NCBI RefSeq assembly: GCF_900177645.1
Contig: NZ_FXAO01000007.1
Coordinates: forward strand, 94,016-158,015
Source of the DNA: Arenibacter troitsensis
GTDB taxonomy: Bacteria > Bacteroidota > Bacteroidia > Flavobacteriales > Flavobacteriaceae
DNA length: 64,000 nt
Reading direction: 5' to 3'
Position numbers and translations under genes: made by a program. Numbering within the stretch: position 1 is the stretch's first letter; each line of letters opens with the position of its first letter. Positions 1-9,355 of this stretch are shown here, one piece after another. Below the pieces are notes generated by a model. That model did no database searches. It was given only the letters and a program-made list of their open reading frames with translations, and was not told the DNA's origin.

Positions 1-2
1 GT

Positions 3-148
<146 letters not shown>

Positions 149-149
<1 letters not shown>

Positions 150-166
150 AAAACCGGTAGGTTTTT
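149..166 (+). terminator. Weak hairpin overlapping the atpG stop
   Basis: AAAAACC (149-155) pairs with GGTTTTT (160-166) around a GGTA loop and runs into T/A-rich sequence. It could act as a weak terminator for the atp operon. The same hairpin is repeated at 252-269 in the second repeat unit. Confidence 0.4.
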
Positions 167-251
167 AAATTTGTCTGCTGCGAAGTGGACAACAATTAGG
201 CGCAGCGATAGCGGAGCCAAATTTGAACAAATCGGAGGCTTTAAACAATTA

Positions 252-269
252 AAAAACCGGTAGGTTTTT
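252..269 (+). terminator. Second copy of the weak atpG hairpin
   Basis: Exact copy of the 149-166 hairpin, 103 bases downstream, carried by the tandem repeat. Confidence 0.35.
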
Positions 270-400
270 AAATTTGTCTGCTGCGAAGTGGACAACAATT
301 AGGCGCAGCGATAGCGGAGCCAAATTTGAACTAAGCGGAAGCTTTGAACAACTAAATATTATTATTGGTCTTATCATTATTGATAGGTTTCAAAATATTT

Positions 401-425
401 AACCCCACATTATTGTGGGGTTTTT
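401..425 (+). terminator. Rho-independent terminator after atpG
   Basis: AACCCCACA (401-409) pairs with TGTGGGGTT (414-422) around a TTAT loop and is followed by a T-run. It is a clean intrinsic terminator separating atpG from the flippase operon. Confidence 0.85.
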
Positions 426-440
426 ATGTTTATGGAGTTA

Positions 441-470
441 TTTGTCGCATAAGCTAATTTACTAACTTTG
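441..470 (+). promoter_or_regulatory. Promoter of the flippase-dut operon
   Basis: TTTG at 441-444 and TAACTTTG at 463-470, 18 bases apart, match the Bacteroidota -33/-7 consensus. It sits between the atpG terminator and the start at 518. Confidence 0.65.
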
Positions 471-517
471 CCCGCATCGATTAAATGCCTAATTTTAAAG
501 CTAATTCATAGATTTCT

Positions 518-1981
518 TTGAATCCACTTAAAAAACTATTTAAACAGACGTTTATCTATGGCTTAGCTACGGTCTTGCCCCGGATGCTATCGTTTCTTTT
601 AACGCCTTTATATGTCACTGTCCTACCCACGGATGGATATGGGGAGGTTTCCATTATTTTTGCCTGGTTTGCTATTTTTAATGTGTTACTGGCATATGGC
701 ATGGAAACGGCCTTTTTTCGCTATTACAACGATACATCCCTTAATAAGAAAACAGTTGTTACCACTTCCTTGATTTCCATTGGAGTTTCTTCCTTTATTT
801 TCATGCTCCTAGCTTTTATATTCAAAGGGGCTATTTCATCAATAAGTGATATAGACCCACAGTTTATTACATATGCCATATTGATTCTTGTTTTGGATGC
901 TTTGGTAATCATTCCATTTTCCTGGCTTAGGGCCAATGAAAAACCGATGCGCTATGCACTGGTCAAGATTGCCAATGTGGTAATCAACTTAGGGTTGAAT
1001 TGTTTTTTCTTATTGATTCTTCCAATTCTGGCGGAAAGCAATCCTAATGCCTTTTTAAGCGGCCTATACAAGCCTAACTTTGAAATCTCCTACATATTCA
1101 TCTCAATGTTGATTGCAAGTGGCATAACCCTTCTTTTAATGTTGCGACTCTATTTAAGAAGGCCTTACGTATTCGATAGGTTTATATGGACCAACATGAT
1201 GAAATACGCTGCTCCTGTTCTAGTAGCTGGTATTGCATTTACCATCAATGAGGTGTTTGATCGGATTATGTTGGATTGGCTCTTACCAAATGACATTGCC
1301 GAGAGTGAGATTGGTAAATATTCTGCCTGCTACAAGCTTACCTTGTTCATGACGCTATTTGCCACGGCATTTAGGATGGGTATAGAGCCCTTTTTCTTTA
1401 GTCATTCCAAAAGTGATAACCCGCAAAGGGCCTATGCACAGATTACAAATTATTTTGTAATTCTAGGAAGCGTTATTTTACTATCCGTTGTGGTCTATGC
1501 AGATGTCCTTAAGCTTTTTATTGTTCCCAATTCAGATTATTGGGAGGCCATGGCTGTAGTGCCGATTATTATTTTGGCCAGCTTTTGTTTGGGAATCTAT
1601 CACAATCTTTCGGTATGGTATAAGGTAACAGACCGTACAAAATTTGGGGCCTATATCTCCCTTATCGGTGCAGTGCTGACCATAATTATCAATTTTGCAT
1701 TTATTCCCTATTTTGGATATGTAGCCTCTGCAGTAGCTACTTTGGTAGCCTATGCCTCTATGGTAATACTTTCTTTCTTTTTTGGCAGAATGTATTATCC
1801 AATACCATACAACCACAGAAAGATAATTTTTTACCTAGTGGTTTCCATCTCATTTTCCATGCTATCTTTTTACGTTTTCAATCGTAATTTGATTATTGGC
1901 AGTATATTATTCATTATATTTTTGGGCATGGTATATAGGCTTGAAAGTGATAAATTAAAACAAATATTTCTAAGAAAATGA
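518..1981 (+). CDS. Polysaccharide flippase (Wzx/MATE-like)
   Basis: 487-residue integral membrane protein with about 14 hydrophobic segments and an N-terminus ([21 protein letters not shown]) of the kind seen in the oligosaccharide flippase/MATE superfamily. Members move lipid-linked sugars across the inner membrane. The start is TTG: an in-frame TAG at 509-511 leaves no ATG upstream. The stop overlaps the dut start by four bases (ATGA), so the two are translationally coupled. It heads a five-gene run to 5544. The substrate cannot be inferred; no glycosyltransferases lie nearby, so it may serve a general envelope role. Confidence 0.8.
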   Translation: MNPLKKLFKQTFIYGLATVLPRMLSFLLTPLYVTVLPTDGYGEVSIIFAWFAIFNVLLAYGMETAFFRYYNDTSLNKKTVVTTSLISIGVSSFIFMLLAFIFKGAISSISDIDPQFITYAILILVLDALVIIPFSWLRANEKPMRYALVKIANVVINLGLNCFFLLILPILAESNPNAFLSGLYKPNFEISYIFISMLIASGITLLLMLRLYLRRPYVFDRFIWTNMMKYAAPVLVAGIAFTINEVFDRIMLDWLLPNDIAESEIGKYSACYKLTLFMTLFATAFRMGIEPFFFSHSKSDNPQRAYAQITNYFVILGSVILLSVVVYADVLKLFIVPNSDYWEAMAVVPIIILASFCLGIYHNLSVWYKVTDRTKFGAYISLIGAVLTIIINFAFIPYFGYVASAVATLVAYASMVILSFFFGRMYYPIPYNHRKIIFYLVVSISFSMLSFYVFNRNLIIGSILFIIFLGMVYRLESDKLKQIFLRK

Positions 1982-2412
1982 CTATAAAAATCATCAATAA
2001 ATCGGTCCATCCCTTACCTAACTACGAAACCTTGGCTTCTGCCGGAATGGATCTTAGGGCCAATCTTACAGAATCGGTTGTATTGCAACCCATGGAAAGA
2101 ACTATTGTAAAGACTGGTTTATTCCTGGAGCTTCCAATAGGTTATGAGGCACAGGTTAGGCCACGTAGCGGGCTGGCGGCGAAAAAGGGAATTACTGTTT
2201 TAAATGCTCCTGGCACGGTTGATGCTGATTACAGAGGGGAAGTAGGGGTAATATTGATAAATCTTTCCACAGAGGCTTTCACCATAGAAAATGGGGAGCG
2301 TATAGCCCAATTGGTCATTGCCAAACATGAAAGGGCGGAGTGGGACTTGGTAGAGCAGCTTTCCGAAACCTCGAGGGGTGAAGGTGGTTTTGGTAGTACA
2401 GGGCTAAAATAA
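1978..2412 (+). CDS. dut: dUTP diphosphatase
   Basis: 144 residues, normal length for trimeric dUTPase, which hydrolyses dUTP to dUMP and diphosphate, keeping uracil out of DNA and feeding dTMP synthesis. All five family motifs are visible: AGMDLRA (22-28), RPRSGLA (61-67), [13 protein letters not shown] (79-91, with the catalytic Asp and uracil-binding Tyr), ERIAQLVI (107-114) and the P-loop-like [10 protein letters not shown] (133-142). It overlaps the flippase gene by four bases. About 160 bases without an evident gene follow before the TPR gene. Confidence 0.97.
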   Translation: MTIKIINKSVHPLPNYETLASAGMDLRANLTESVVLQPMERTIVKTGLFLELPIGYEAQVRPRSGLAAKKGITVLNAPGTVDADYRGEVGVILINLSTEAFTIENGERIAQLVIAKHERAEWDLVEQLSETSRGEGGFGSTGLK

Positions 2413-2575
2413 TTCCTAGGGACAAACCGGGTGGGCTCTGGCATTATCACTAATTTTACGATGGTTTTTTGCTTGTCAATTTGTTTTTGGGAAAGGATAC
2501 TGTTGGAATAAAACTAATTTTGGTGCAATTCAATGTTGATTTTAGTCTGTTTTTCCTTAAGGTGAGATTTTTGAT

Positions 2576-3508
2576 ATGAGAAAAAGGGGATACATATTTA
2601 TTTTTTCATTGGGGCTGGTTTTGATCCCTAGGCCCGGTTGTGCCCAAGAAAATGAAATTAAGGAAGAAGAGAGTGCCGAGGTCTTTTTAGAGGAATACAC
2701 CGATGAGTTTCAGGAAAAATTCTTTGAAGCCTTAAAGCAAAAGGGGATTGAAAACTACGATAGGGCTATAAATCTTTTCTTGGAATGCAAACGACTGGAC
2801 CCTAACAATACTACATTGGACCATGAACTGGCCAAGGCCTATTTGGCTTCAAAACAAGTGGTATTGGCACAGCAATATGGTATTTCGGCCTTGAATGCCA
2901 GACCTGATAATTTTTGGGTATTGAAAACCTTGGTAGATATAATGCAAGGACAAGGCTTGGGCCTGGACGTAGTGAGGGATAAGATACCTTACACTAATGT
3001 ACAACTCCAAGAAAATCTGGTTTTGATTTATTTTGGGCAGGAAAATTATGATAGCGCCTTAAAAATACTGAAAGGTATGAAGACCTCAACCTTTTCCAAG
3101 GAGCTAAGCTCAAGAATTAATAGCTCCATCAAGACAAGGGAAAATACTGAAATTAAGGAGGATACTATTATAGTAGAAGTGAAAAAGGAAAGCCCAATGG
3201 ATAATTTTATATTCAGTATTTCTGATTATTTGGCAAAGGGCGACTATAAAAATGCCTCTTCCGTTAGTGAGGAGGCCTTAGAGAATTTCCCGGCGCAACC
3301 TTATTTTTATTACGCATACGGACTTAGTTTAAATAAGGTGAAGAAATATAAGGAAGCTATAATGGCCTTGGAGTCCGGGTTGGATTATATACTGGATGAT
3401 ATTGATCTTGCCAATAAGATATACAAAGAATTAGTGGATGCTAACAATGCTTTAGGAAATTCTTCCAAAGCAAATATGTATCTTAGTAAATTAAAATCCG
3501 GGTCGTAA
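2576..3508 (+). CDS. Periplasmic TPR-repeat protein
   Basis: 310 residues. An N-terminal signal peptide (hydrophobic to about residue 22, cleavage near CAQ) precedes helical repeats with TPR character: AINLFLECKRLDPNN and AKAYLASKQVVLAQQYGISA near the N-terminus, and YAYGLSLNKVKKYKEAIMA near the C-terminus. TPR arrays are protein-binding scaffolds, so the partner cannot be named. It lies four bases before the DUF4292 lipoprotein gene and in the same run as an EnvC-like protein, which points to an envelope assembly role. Confidence 0.75.
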   Translation: MRKRGYIFIFSLGLVLIPRPGCAQENEIKEEESAEVFLEEYTDEFQEKFFEALKQKGIENYDRAINLFLECKRLDPNNTTLDHELAKAYLASKQVVLAQQYGISALNARPDNFWVLKTLVDIMQGQGLGLDVVRDKIPYTNVQLQENLVLIYFGQENYDSALKILKGMKTSTFSKELSSRINSSIKTRENTEIKEDTIIVEVKKESPMDNFIFSISDYLAKGDYKNASSVSEEALENFPAQPYFYYAYGLSLNKVKKYKEAIMALESGLDYILDDIDLANKIYKELVDANNALGNSSKANMYLSKLKSGS

Positions 3509-3512
3509 ATCT

Positions 3513-4298
3513 ATGGTATACAGTTTTAAAAGACTTCAAAAATGGGCTCTACTTGGCATTTTTGTGGTATTGGTGTTTTCATGTAAGTCTACAAGCGTAA
3601 TTAAAAGCGGTACTGTGGATGAAAATATGGCCGCAAAGGCGGTCATAAGAAATCACTATTACTCCCATTTCAATTTTAAAACCCTAAGTGGAAAAATGAG
3701 GATAGATTATTCTGACGGGGAGAGTACACAAAGCGTAAGTGTAAGTTTTAGGATGGAAAAGGACAAGGCCATTTGGCTAAGCGCGCCCTTGGGAATCGTA
3801 AAGGCCTACATTACTCCGGACAGGGTATCGTTTTATAATAAGTTGGATAATGAGTATTTTGACGGTAATTTCTCCTATTTGAGTCAATTATTGGGAACCG
3901 ACCTTAATTTTCAAAAAGTACAAAACCTTCTTTTGGGAGAGCCCCTTTTCGATTTACGGGATGAAAAGTATACGGTGGAAATTGCCAACGACAACTATCA
4001 GTTAAAACCAAAAAAGGCCGGAGATCTATTTAAAACATTGTTTCAAATCGAGCCCTTGAATTATAAAATGGCTGCCCAACAATTGTCGCAAACATGGGAG
4101 AAACGATTGCTGGAAATCAATTATAAAAACTATCAAAAGGTCAATAAATGGATTTTGCCAGGAGAGATAGAAATATTGGCGGTAGACGGGGACAATACCA
4201 ATAATATTACGGTAGAGTTTAGGAATATGGAATTTAATAGAGCTTTGAATTTTCCATATAATATACCAAATGGTTTCAAAGAAATAGTATTAAATTAA
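3513..4298 (+). CDS. DUF4292 lipoprotein
   Basis: 261 residues with a lipoprotein signal peptide: a hydrophobic stretch ends in VFSC, so Cys24 would be lipidated. The body (NHYYSHFNFKTLSGKMRIDY, later KDKAIWLSAPLGIVKAYITP) matches the flavobacterial DUF4292 pattern, which I recall as having a LolA/LolB-like fold that could bind lipid or lipoprotein; that function is inferred. It is packed between the TPR gene (4 bases upstream) and the EnvC-like gene (1 base downstream), so all three are probably co-expressed. Confidence 0.8.
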   Translation: MVYSFKRLQKWALLGIFVVLVFSCKSTSVIKSGTVDENMAAKAVIRNHYYSHFNFKTLSGKMRIDYSDGESTQSVSVSFRMEKDKAIWLSAPLGIVKAYITPDRVSFYNKLDNEYFDGNFSYLSQLLGTDLNFQKVQNLLLGEPLFDLRDEKYTVEIANDNYQLKPKKAGDLFKTLFQIEPLNYKMAAQQLSQTWEKRLLEINYKNYQKVNKWILPGEIEILAVDGDNTNNITVEFRNMEFNRALNFPYNIPNGFKEIVLN

Positions 4299-4299
4299 T

Positions 4300-5544
4300 A
4301 TGAGAAGTAATCACTCGTATATAGTTTATTTTCTTTTTATTATGGCCTTTCATTGGGGCTATTTTTCCATGGCACAAACCAATGAACAAAAGGCATTGGA
4401 ATCCAAAAGGGAGCAACTTCAAAAGGAAATATCGGAAATTAACCGATTATTGTTCGCAGAAAAAAAGGAAAAGGGAAATGTCTTGGAGCAGATGGAGGCC
4501 ATGGATCAAAAAATCAATGTTCGACAACAATTGATCAGGGTTACCAATCAACAGTCCAATTTACTTAATAGGCAGATAAATACGAATGTTAGGAACATTG
4601 GAAAACTGCGTAACGATCTTGCTTTTTTGAAGGAAGAATACGGGAATATGATCCAAAAGTCCTATCAGAATAAATCCAGACAGAGCAGGTTAATGTTTCT
4701 TTTGTCCTCTGAGAATTTCCTACAGGCTTTTAAGCGTTTCCAGTACATGAAGCAGTATACCCAATACAGAAAAGAGCAGGGGGAGCAAATTGTGGCCAAA
4801 ACGGAAGAGCTAACCCAATTGAACAAAGACCTTTCCGAACAGCGTAAGGAGAAGGACAAGCTGGTGGCGGAAAATACACAGATCAAAAATCAGCTGTATA
4901 AGGAAATCCAATCCCAAAAGGAATTACTCAAGAGCATAAGGAAGAACGAAAGCAAATATGCTGCTGCCATTGAAAATAAGAAGAAAGAGGCCAAGAGGAT
5001 AGATGAACAAATAGAAAGATTGATACGTAGCGCTATTGCCGCCTCCAACAGGGAGGCAAGTAAATCTTCCAGTACCACTGCAACAAGTAGCAGTAAGTTT
5101 GTATTAACTCCTGAAGCGACTATAGTGGCCAATAATTTTTCCGCCAACAAGGGTAAATTGATCTGGCCCGTGGAAAAAGGAATTAAAAGACAGGGGTTTG
5201 GGGTTTATAATGATGCCGTTTATCCAGGTATAAAACACGAAAGTAATGGGGTAATTATTGCCACGGATGAAGGATCCAAGGCAAGGGCAATCTTTGAAGG
5301 CGAAGTTATTGCCATACTCTCTGTTCCAGGAGGGAATAAGGGAGTACAGATTAAACATGGAAACTATATAAGTACTTATTACAATCTTTCCAGAGTTTAT
5401 GTAAAGAAGGGGGATAAGGTAAACACCAAGTCGGATTTGGGGGATATTTACACCAGTAAATCCAGCGGTACTACCCAATTGAAGTTTTATCTTTATAAGG
5501 ATACTACCCGCCTTAATCCCGAAGAATGGATTTATCAACTATAA
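4300..5544 (+). CDS. EnvC-like murein hydrolase activator (coiled coil plus degenerate M23/LytM)
   Basis: 414 residues: signal peptide to about residue 26 (MAQ), two long Lys/Glu/Gln-rich coiled coils (about 27-125 and 150-240), a Ser/Thr linker, then an M23 (LytM) domain from about 285. The usual zinc ligands look lost: the HxxxD site reads KHESNGV, and the HxH site reads YYNL where active enzymes have a histidine. That is the state of E. coli EnvC, which activates amidases rather than cutting peptidoglycan. Predicted role: cell-division wall splitting. Last gene of the run that starts at 518. Confidence 0.85.
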   Translation: MRSNHSYIVYFLFIMAFHWGYFSMAQTNEQKALESKREQLQKEISEINRLLFAEKKEKGNVLEQMEAMDQKINVRQQLIRVTNQQSNLLNRQINTNVRNIGKLRNDLAFLKEEYGNMIQKSYQNKSRQSRLMFLLSSENFLQAFKRFQYMKQYTQYRKEQGEQIVAKTEELTQLNKDLSEQRKEKDKLVAENTQIKNQLYKEIQSQKELLKSIRKNESKYAAAIENKKKEAKRIDEQIERLIRSAIAASNREASKSSSTTATSSSKFVLTPEATIVANNFSANKGKLIWPVEKGIKRQGFGVYNDAVYPGIKHESNGVIIATDEGSKARAIFEGEVIAILSVPGGNKGVQIKHGNYISTYYNLSRVYVKKGDKVNTKSDLGDIYTSKSSGTTQLKFYLYKDTTRLNPEEWIYQL

Positions 5545-5556
5545 AATATTTTAAAA

Positions 5557-6393
5557 TTGAAGAATTTAACGGATTTAAAAGGAACTTTTAGACTTCACAA
5601 TGGCGTTGATATGCCCTATTTTGGTTTAGGGGTCTATTTATCTGAAGATGGAAAGGAAGTGACCAATGCTGTAAAATGGGCTTTGCAGGACGGATATCGA
5701 CATATAGACACGGCTTCGATATACAATAATGAAGAGGGTGTGGGCTTGGGTATCAGGGAAAGTGGTGTTGACCGTAAGGACATATTTGTGGTGAGTAAGG
5801 TGTGGAATAGCGATCAAGGCTATGAAAGTACTATAAGAGCCTATGAGTCCAGTTTAGAGCGATTGAATTTGGACTATCTTGATCTATACCTGGTGCATTG
5901 GCCTGTAAAGGGGAAATATAAGGAAACTTGGAGGGCCATGGAATATTTGTACAAGCATAAAGGGGTGAGGGCTATTGGAGTAAGTAATTTTTTGCAACAC
6001 CATTTGGAAGATTTAATAGCTGCCTCTGAAATTGTTCCAATGGTGAACCAAATGGAATTTCATCCCTATTTGGTGCAACAGGATTTGATCGATTTTTGCC
6101 ACAAAAATACCATTCAGTATGAAGCTTGGTCCCCATTGATGCAAGGACATATTTTTGAATTGGAGATTATGAAGGACCTGGCCGCAAAATACAAAAAGTC
6201 CATTGCCCAAATTGTATTGCGTTGGGATTTGCAAAAGGGGGTGATCACCATTCCAAAATCTGCCAAAAAGGATCGAATTAGAGCCAATGCGGATATTTTT
6301 GACTTTGAGCTTGCTCCTGAGGATGTCAAAAAATTAGAGAATTTGGACCGCGGAAAAAGATTTGGTCCCGACCCAGATAATTTCGATTTTTAA
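5557..6393 (+). CDS. Aldo/keto reductase
   Basis: 278-residue NAD(P)H-dependent oxidoreductase of the AKR fold. The catalytic tetrad is visible as D51 and Y56 (HIDTASIYNNEEGVG), K81 (VVSKVWN) and H114 (LVHWPVKG). NADPH-contacting IPKSAKKDRIRAN is near the C-terminus. The start is TTG at 5557, 12 bases after the EnvC-like stop; the next Met, residue 19, would cut into the first strand. Its end overlaps the convergent thioesterase gene by four bases. Substrate unknown; members reduce aldehydes, methylglyoxal or keto acids. Confidence 0.9.
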   Translation: MKNLTDLKGTFRLHNGVDMPYFGLGVYLSEDGKEVTNAVKWALQDGYRHIDTASIYNNEEGVGLGIRESGVDRKDIFVVSKVWNSDQGYESTIRAYESSLERLNLDYLDLYLVHWPVKGKYKETWRAMEYLYKHKGVRAIGVSNFLQHHLEDLIAASEIVPMVNQMEFHPYLVQQDLIDFCHKNTIQYEAWSPLMQGHIFELEIMKDLAAKYKKSIAQIVLRWDLQKGVITIPKSAKKDRIRANADIFDFELAPEDVKKLENLDRGKRFGPDPDNFDF

Positions 6394-6902
6394 TCCAAAA
6401 ACAAAGCCTTAAGCTCTGTAGCATCTTTGGGTTTCATCTTGCCGGCAAGTACCAAACTAAGTTGTTTTCTTCGTAAAGCAGCTTCAAATCGCTGTATCTC
6501 CAAGTCGGTCTCTGGCCTTAATTCCGGAACAGTGGTAGGTTTTCCGCTATCGTCCACGGCCACAAAAGTGTAGATAGCTTCATTTACCTTGGATTTCTCG
6601 CCGTTAAAGCGGTCTTCCATCCAAACGTCTATGAATACTTCCATAGAGGTCTTGAAGGCTCTGGAAACGGCCGCCTCTACGGTAACAACACTTCCTACAG
6701 GAACAGCTTGGTTAAAGGCTACATGGTTTACGGACGCAGTAACGGTTATTCGCCTACTGTGGCGCCTGGCGGCAATACTGGCGGCACGGTCCATTCGGGC
6801 CAACAATTCACCGCCAAACAAATTGTTTAAAGGATTGGTTTCACTAGGAAGGACCATGTCGGTCATTAAGGTGCGCGATTCACTGGGCGTCTTTGGCTCC
6901 AT
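6390..6902 (-). CDS. Acyl-CoA thioesterase, hotdog fold
   Basis: 170 residues matching the YciA/BFIT-type acyl-CoA thioesterase family, which hydrolyses acyl-CoA to free acid and CoA. Visible are NPLNNLFGGELLARMDRAA (hotdog helix with the conserved Asn and Asp region) and VNHVAFNQAVPVGSVVTV (central strands). The C-terminal tail is helical and charged. Convergent with the aldo/keto reductase gene, overlapping by four bases. Confidence 0.88.
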   Translation of the reverse strand: MEPKTPSESRTLMTDMVLPSETNPLNNLFGGELLARMDRAASIAARRHSRRITVTASVNHVAFNQAVPVGSVVTVEAAVSRAFKTSMEVFIDVWMEDRFNGEKSKVNEAIYTFVAVDDSGKPTTVPELRPETDLEIQRFEAALRRKQLSLVLAGKMKPKDATELKALFLD

Positions 6903-6959
6903 AAAATTCTTTTGGGCAAAGATACATTGGTAATATTAAGCTAAAAAGTAGAGAGGTAA

Positions 6960-7907
6960 TTATTTTACGGAACGCAACCAAGCCTCGGGCGATTCGGACT
7001 GTTTAATTTTCCTTAAATAATTTAGTGCTTCCTTGGCATCGTCAAAGCTGCCGTAGGCTACCATATGCAAGCCATATTGGTTGACACCTAGATAAGAGGC
7101 ATCATATCCTTTTTCTTTAAGTTGAAGGACTTTCTTTTCGGCATTTTCCTGAATTCTAAAAGCGCCGGCAATAACTTGGTGAACACCACTTTTTTTGTTG
7201 GTGATGACATTTAAGGATACGGCCGGTAATTCTAAGGGAGCAGTATTGAAAAAGGTAGCTTCCTGGATATTTTTGGAAACTTGCTGATTTGCTTCCTGCC
7301 TTACCAATTCTTGGTCGTATACTTTTTCGTTATAAAGTCGATAGCCGGTAAAACCAGTTGCAATGGCCAATAATATTACGGCTGCATATTTTAAATAAGG
7401 CCTAAGGGTAGATTCTTTTCTCGCCTCAGGGGTTATCATAAATGGAATTTTTTCTTCCAGTTCAACTACTTCCTCCTTTAAAACTTCCCTAGAGATCGGG
7501 GTAGATACAAAGGTAGATAACCCAAACGAGGAGGTAAGGTAATTTACCTGATAAGAAGGCTGAAACTGGGTTTTTCCTTCCTTGTTCAGCCACAATTCAC
7601 CTATGTTGGGCAGATTCAATCTGTGTCCTTCCTTTAGGAGTTTTTTCCACTTTAGCGATACTGTCGCTATTTGCTTCTGCATGTCCTCGTAGGACATTTT
7701 TTCGGCATCGGCCATATAGGATACCAACAATCCGTCATTGGAAGTCAGTTGTTCGTTAAAAGATATTACTTTCGAAGGAGGATAGAATGAATTTGTAGCG
7801 TCATTGATAACGGCATATTTCATCTGTGTCAAAAAAGCGCCGAATTCAGGCACCATTACACAATTGTATCTATAAAGCAGCTCCGCTATGTAATGTTCGG
7901 TTCCCAT
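6960..7907 (-). CDS. HU/CCDC81-like and SPOR domain membrane protein
   Basis: 315 residues in three parts. Residues 1 to about 120 (EHYIAELLYRYNCVMVPEFG, then LNLPNIGELWLNKEGK) resemble the paired bacterial CCDC81/HU-like domains. A single transmembrane helix lies at about 171-189. The C-terminus (about 233-315, VHQVIAGAFRIQENAEK) is a SPOR domain that binds denuded septal glycan. This layout puts the N-terminal domains in the cytoplasm and SPOR in the periplasm, suggesting a link between a cytoplasmic partner and the division site. Divergent from dprA. Confidence 0.85.
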   Translation of the reverse strand: MGTEHYIAELLYRYNCVMVPEFGAFLTQMKYAVINDATNSFYPPSKVISFNEQLTSNDGLLVSYMADAEKMSYEDMQKQIATVSLKWKKLLKEGHRLNLPNIGELWLNKEGKTQFQPSYQVNYLTSSFGLSTFVSTPISREVLKEEVVELEEKIPFMITPEARKESTLRPYLKYAAVILLAIATGFTGYRLYNEKVYDQELVRQEANQQVSKNIQEATFFNTAPLELPAVSLNVITNKKSGVHQVIAGAFRIQENAEKKVLQLKEKGYDASYLGVNQYGLHMVAYGSFDDAKEALNYLRKIKQSESPEAWLRSVK

Positions 7908-8011
7908 AGGGACAAAGATTAGAAAAAATACACAAGTTCAAAACTCTTCACATAACTTTTTATTAACATTATATTTTGTGTATTTTGTGAACAACTAAGC
8001 GGGTTCCATAA

Positions 8012-9115
8012 ATGACTAGAGATGAAATAATTGCTATTCTTCGGTTGCAGAACGTGCCGAATATTGGTGACATAACGGCAAAAAAATTAATATCCAGTTG
8101 CGGGAGTCCATCAGCAATTTTTGATGAAAAAATAGCTCGTTTGTTAAAATTGGACGGCATTGGTACAGGGATCCTGAAAGGGCTTATGGACAGGGAGCAT
8201 TTGGAGGCAGCAGAATTGGAATATGAATTTATAAGGAGTCGGGAAATACAGCTACATTATTTTATGGAGGACAACTATCCGGCATATTTGAAACACTGTA
8301 TAGATAGTCCTATTTTACTTTTCAGCCAAGGGAAGATAGATTTGAACCGCCAGAGGATCATAAGTATTGTTGGGACCCGAAATATTACCAGTTATGGTAC
8401 AGCATTTTGCGAGCAGTTCATTGAGGAATTGGCACCCTTGGATCCAATTATTGTAAGTGGCTTTGCCTATGGGGTGGATATTTGTGTACATAGGGCAGCG
8501 GTAAAACACGGGTTACAGACCATAGGATGCCTGGCCCATGGTTTGAATCAAATTTATCCAAAAATGCATGAAAAATATGTGCCCGATGTAAACAGGAACG
8601 GTGGTTTTTTTACGGAATTTTGGAGCACTAGTCAGCCTGATAGGGAGAATTTTTTAAAGCGAAATCGGATTATTGCGGGTATGGGCGAAGCTACCATTGT
8701 AGTGGAATCTGCTGAAAAGGGAGGTAGTCTGGTTACCGCAGATATTGCCAACAGTTATAATCGAGATGTTTTTGCCGTACCTGGAAGAACCCAGGATAAG
8801 TACAGTAGCGGATGCAATAACCTCATAAAGCAGCAGAAAGCACAACTACTTACCTCGGCCGCCGATTTGATTTATATGTTAGGTTGGGAATTGGAAGAAA
8901 AGGAGCCCGCTACCATACAAAAGCAACTTTTTGTGGAGTTGGACGATACCGAGAAGGAAATCTATGATTATTTATTACAGGGCGGCAAACAAATGTTGGA
9001 CCACATTGCACTGGACTGTAAGTTGCCTATTTTTAAGGTTTCCTCTACCTTATTGAATATGGAAATGAAGGGAGTGGTGAGGCCGCTCCCAGGTAAATTG
9101 TTCGAGGCTATTTAA
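8012..9115 (+). CDS. dprA: DNA-processing protein DprA
   Basis: 367 residues. An N-terminal helix-hairpin-helix region (NVPNIGDITAKKLI) is followed by the Rossmann-like DprA core with VGTRNITSYG (120-129), SGFAYGVD (149-156), AHGLNQIYP and KGGSLVTA, then a C-terminal winged-helix-like segment (DHIALDCKLPIFKVSSTLLNM). DprA loads RecA onto incoming single-stranded DNA during natural transformation; recA itself lies at 13945. Divergent from the SPOR gene, with about 100 AT-rich bases between them containing two TATTTTGTG repeats. Confidence 0.95.
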   Translation: MTRDEIIAILRLQNVPNIGDITAKKLISSCGSPSAIFDEKIARLLKLDGIGTGILKGLMDREHLEAAELEYEFIRSREIQLHYFMEDNYPAYLKHCIDSPILLFSQGKIDLNRQRIISIVGTRNITSYGTAFCEQFIEELAPLDPIIVSGFAYGVDICVHRAAVKHGLQTIGCLAHGLNQIYPKMHEKYVPDVNRNGGFFTEFWSTSQPDRENFLKRNRIIAGMGEATIVVESAEKGGSLVTADIANSYNRDVFAVPGRTQDKYSSGCNNLIKQQKAQLLTSAADLIYMLGWELEEKEPATIQKQLFVELDDTEKEIYDYLLQGGKQMLDHIALDCKLPIFKVSSTLLNMEMKGVVRPLPGKLFEAI

Positions 9116-9200
9116 AAATGTACACCTTCACTTTTTCTTGAATTCAATTGGTGTGTTTATGCCAATTTTCGACCTTAAATGGGGGTTTGTTTTTTAAAAT

Positions 9201-9222
9201 TTACCGACCAACTGGTTTGTAA
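9201..9222. promoter_or_regulatory. Possible TetR-type operator, copy 1
   Basis: TTACCGACCAACTGGTTTGTAA is an imperfect palindrome (TTAC at one end, GTAA at the other, with ACCA/TGGT inside) resembling operators of TetR/AcrR regulators. It lies in the 240-base gap between dprA and trpS, with no regulator gene in the window. Inference from shape only. Confidence 0.3.
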
Positions 9223-9326
9223 AATGGATTTTATGAATGAATAACGAAGTACTTTGGGTATTTCATCTCCCATAAACTACTCCTCAGCCCAATTATTATT
9301 TTGGGAAAATATCACTGAACGGCACG

Positions 9327-9346
9327 AACCGACCAATGGGTATATT
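9327..9346. promoter_or_regulatory. Possible TetR-type operator, copy 2
   Basis: ACCGACCAATGGGT shares the ACCGACCAA..GGT core of the site at 9201, 126 bases further on. It is less symmetrical. Confidence 0.25.
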
Positions 9347-9355
9347 TCCTGATAA

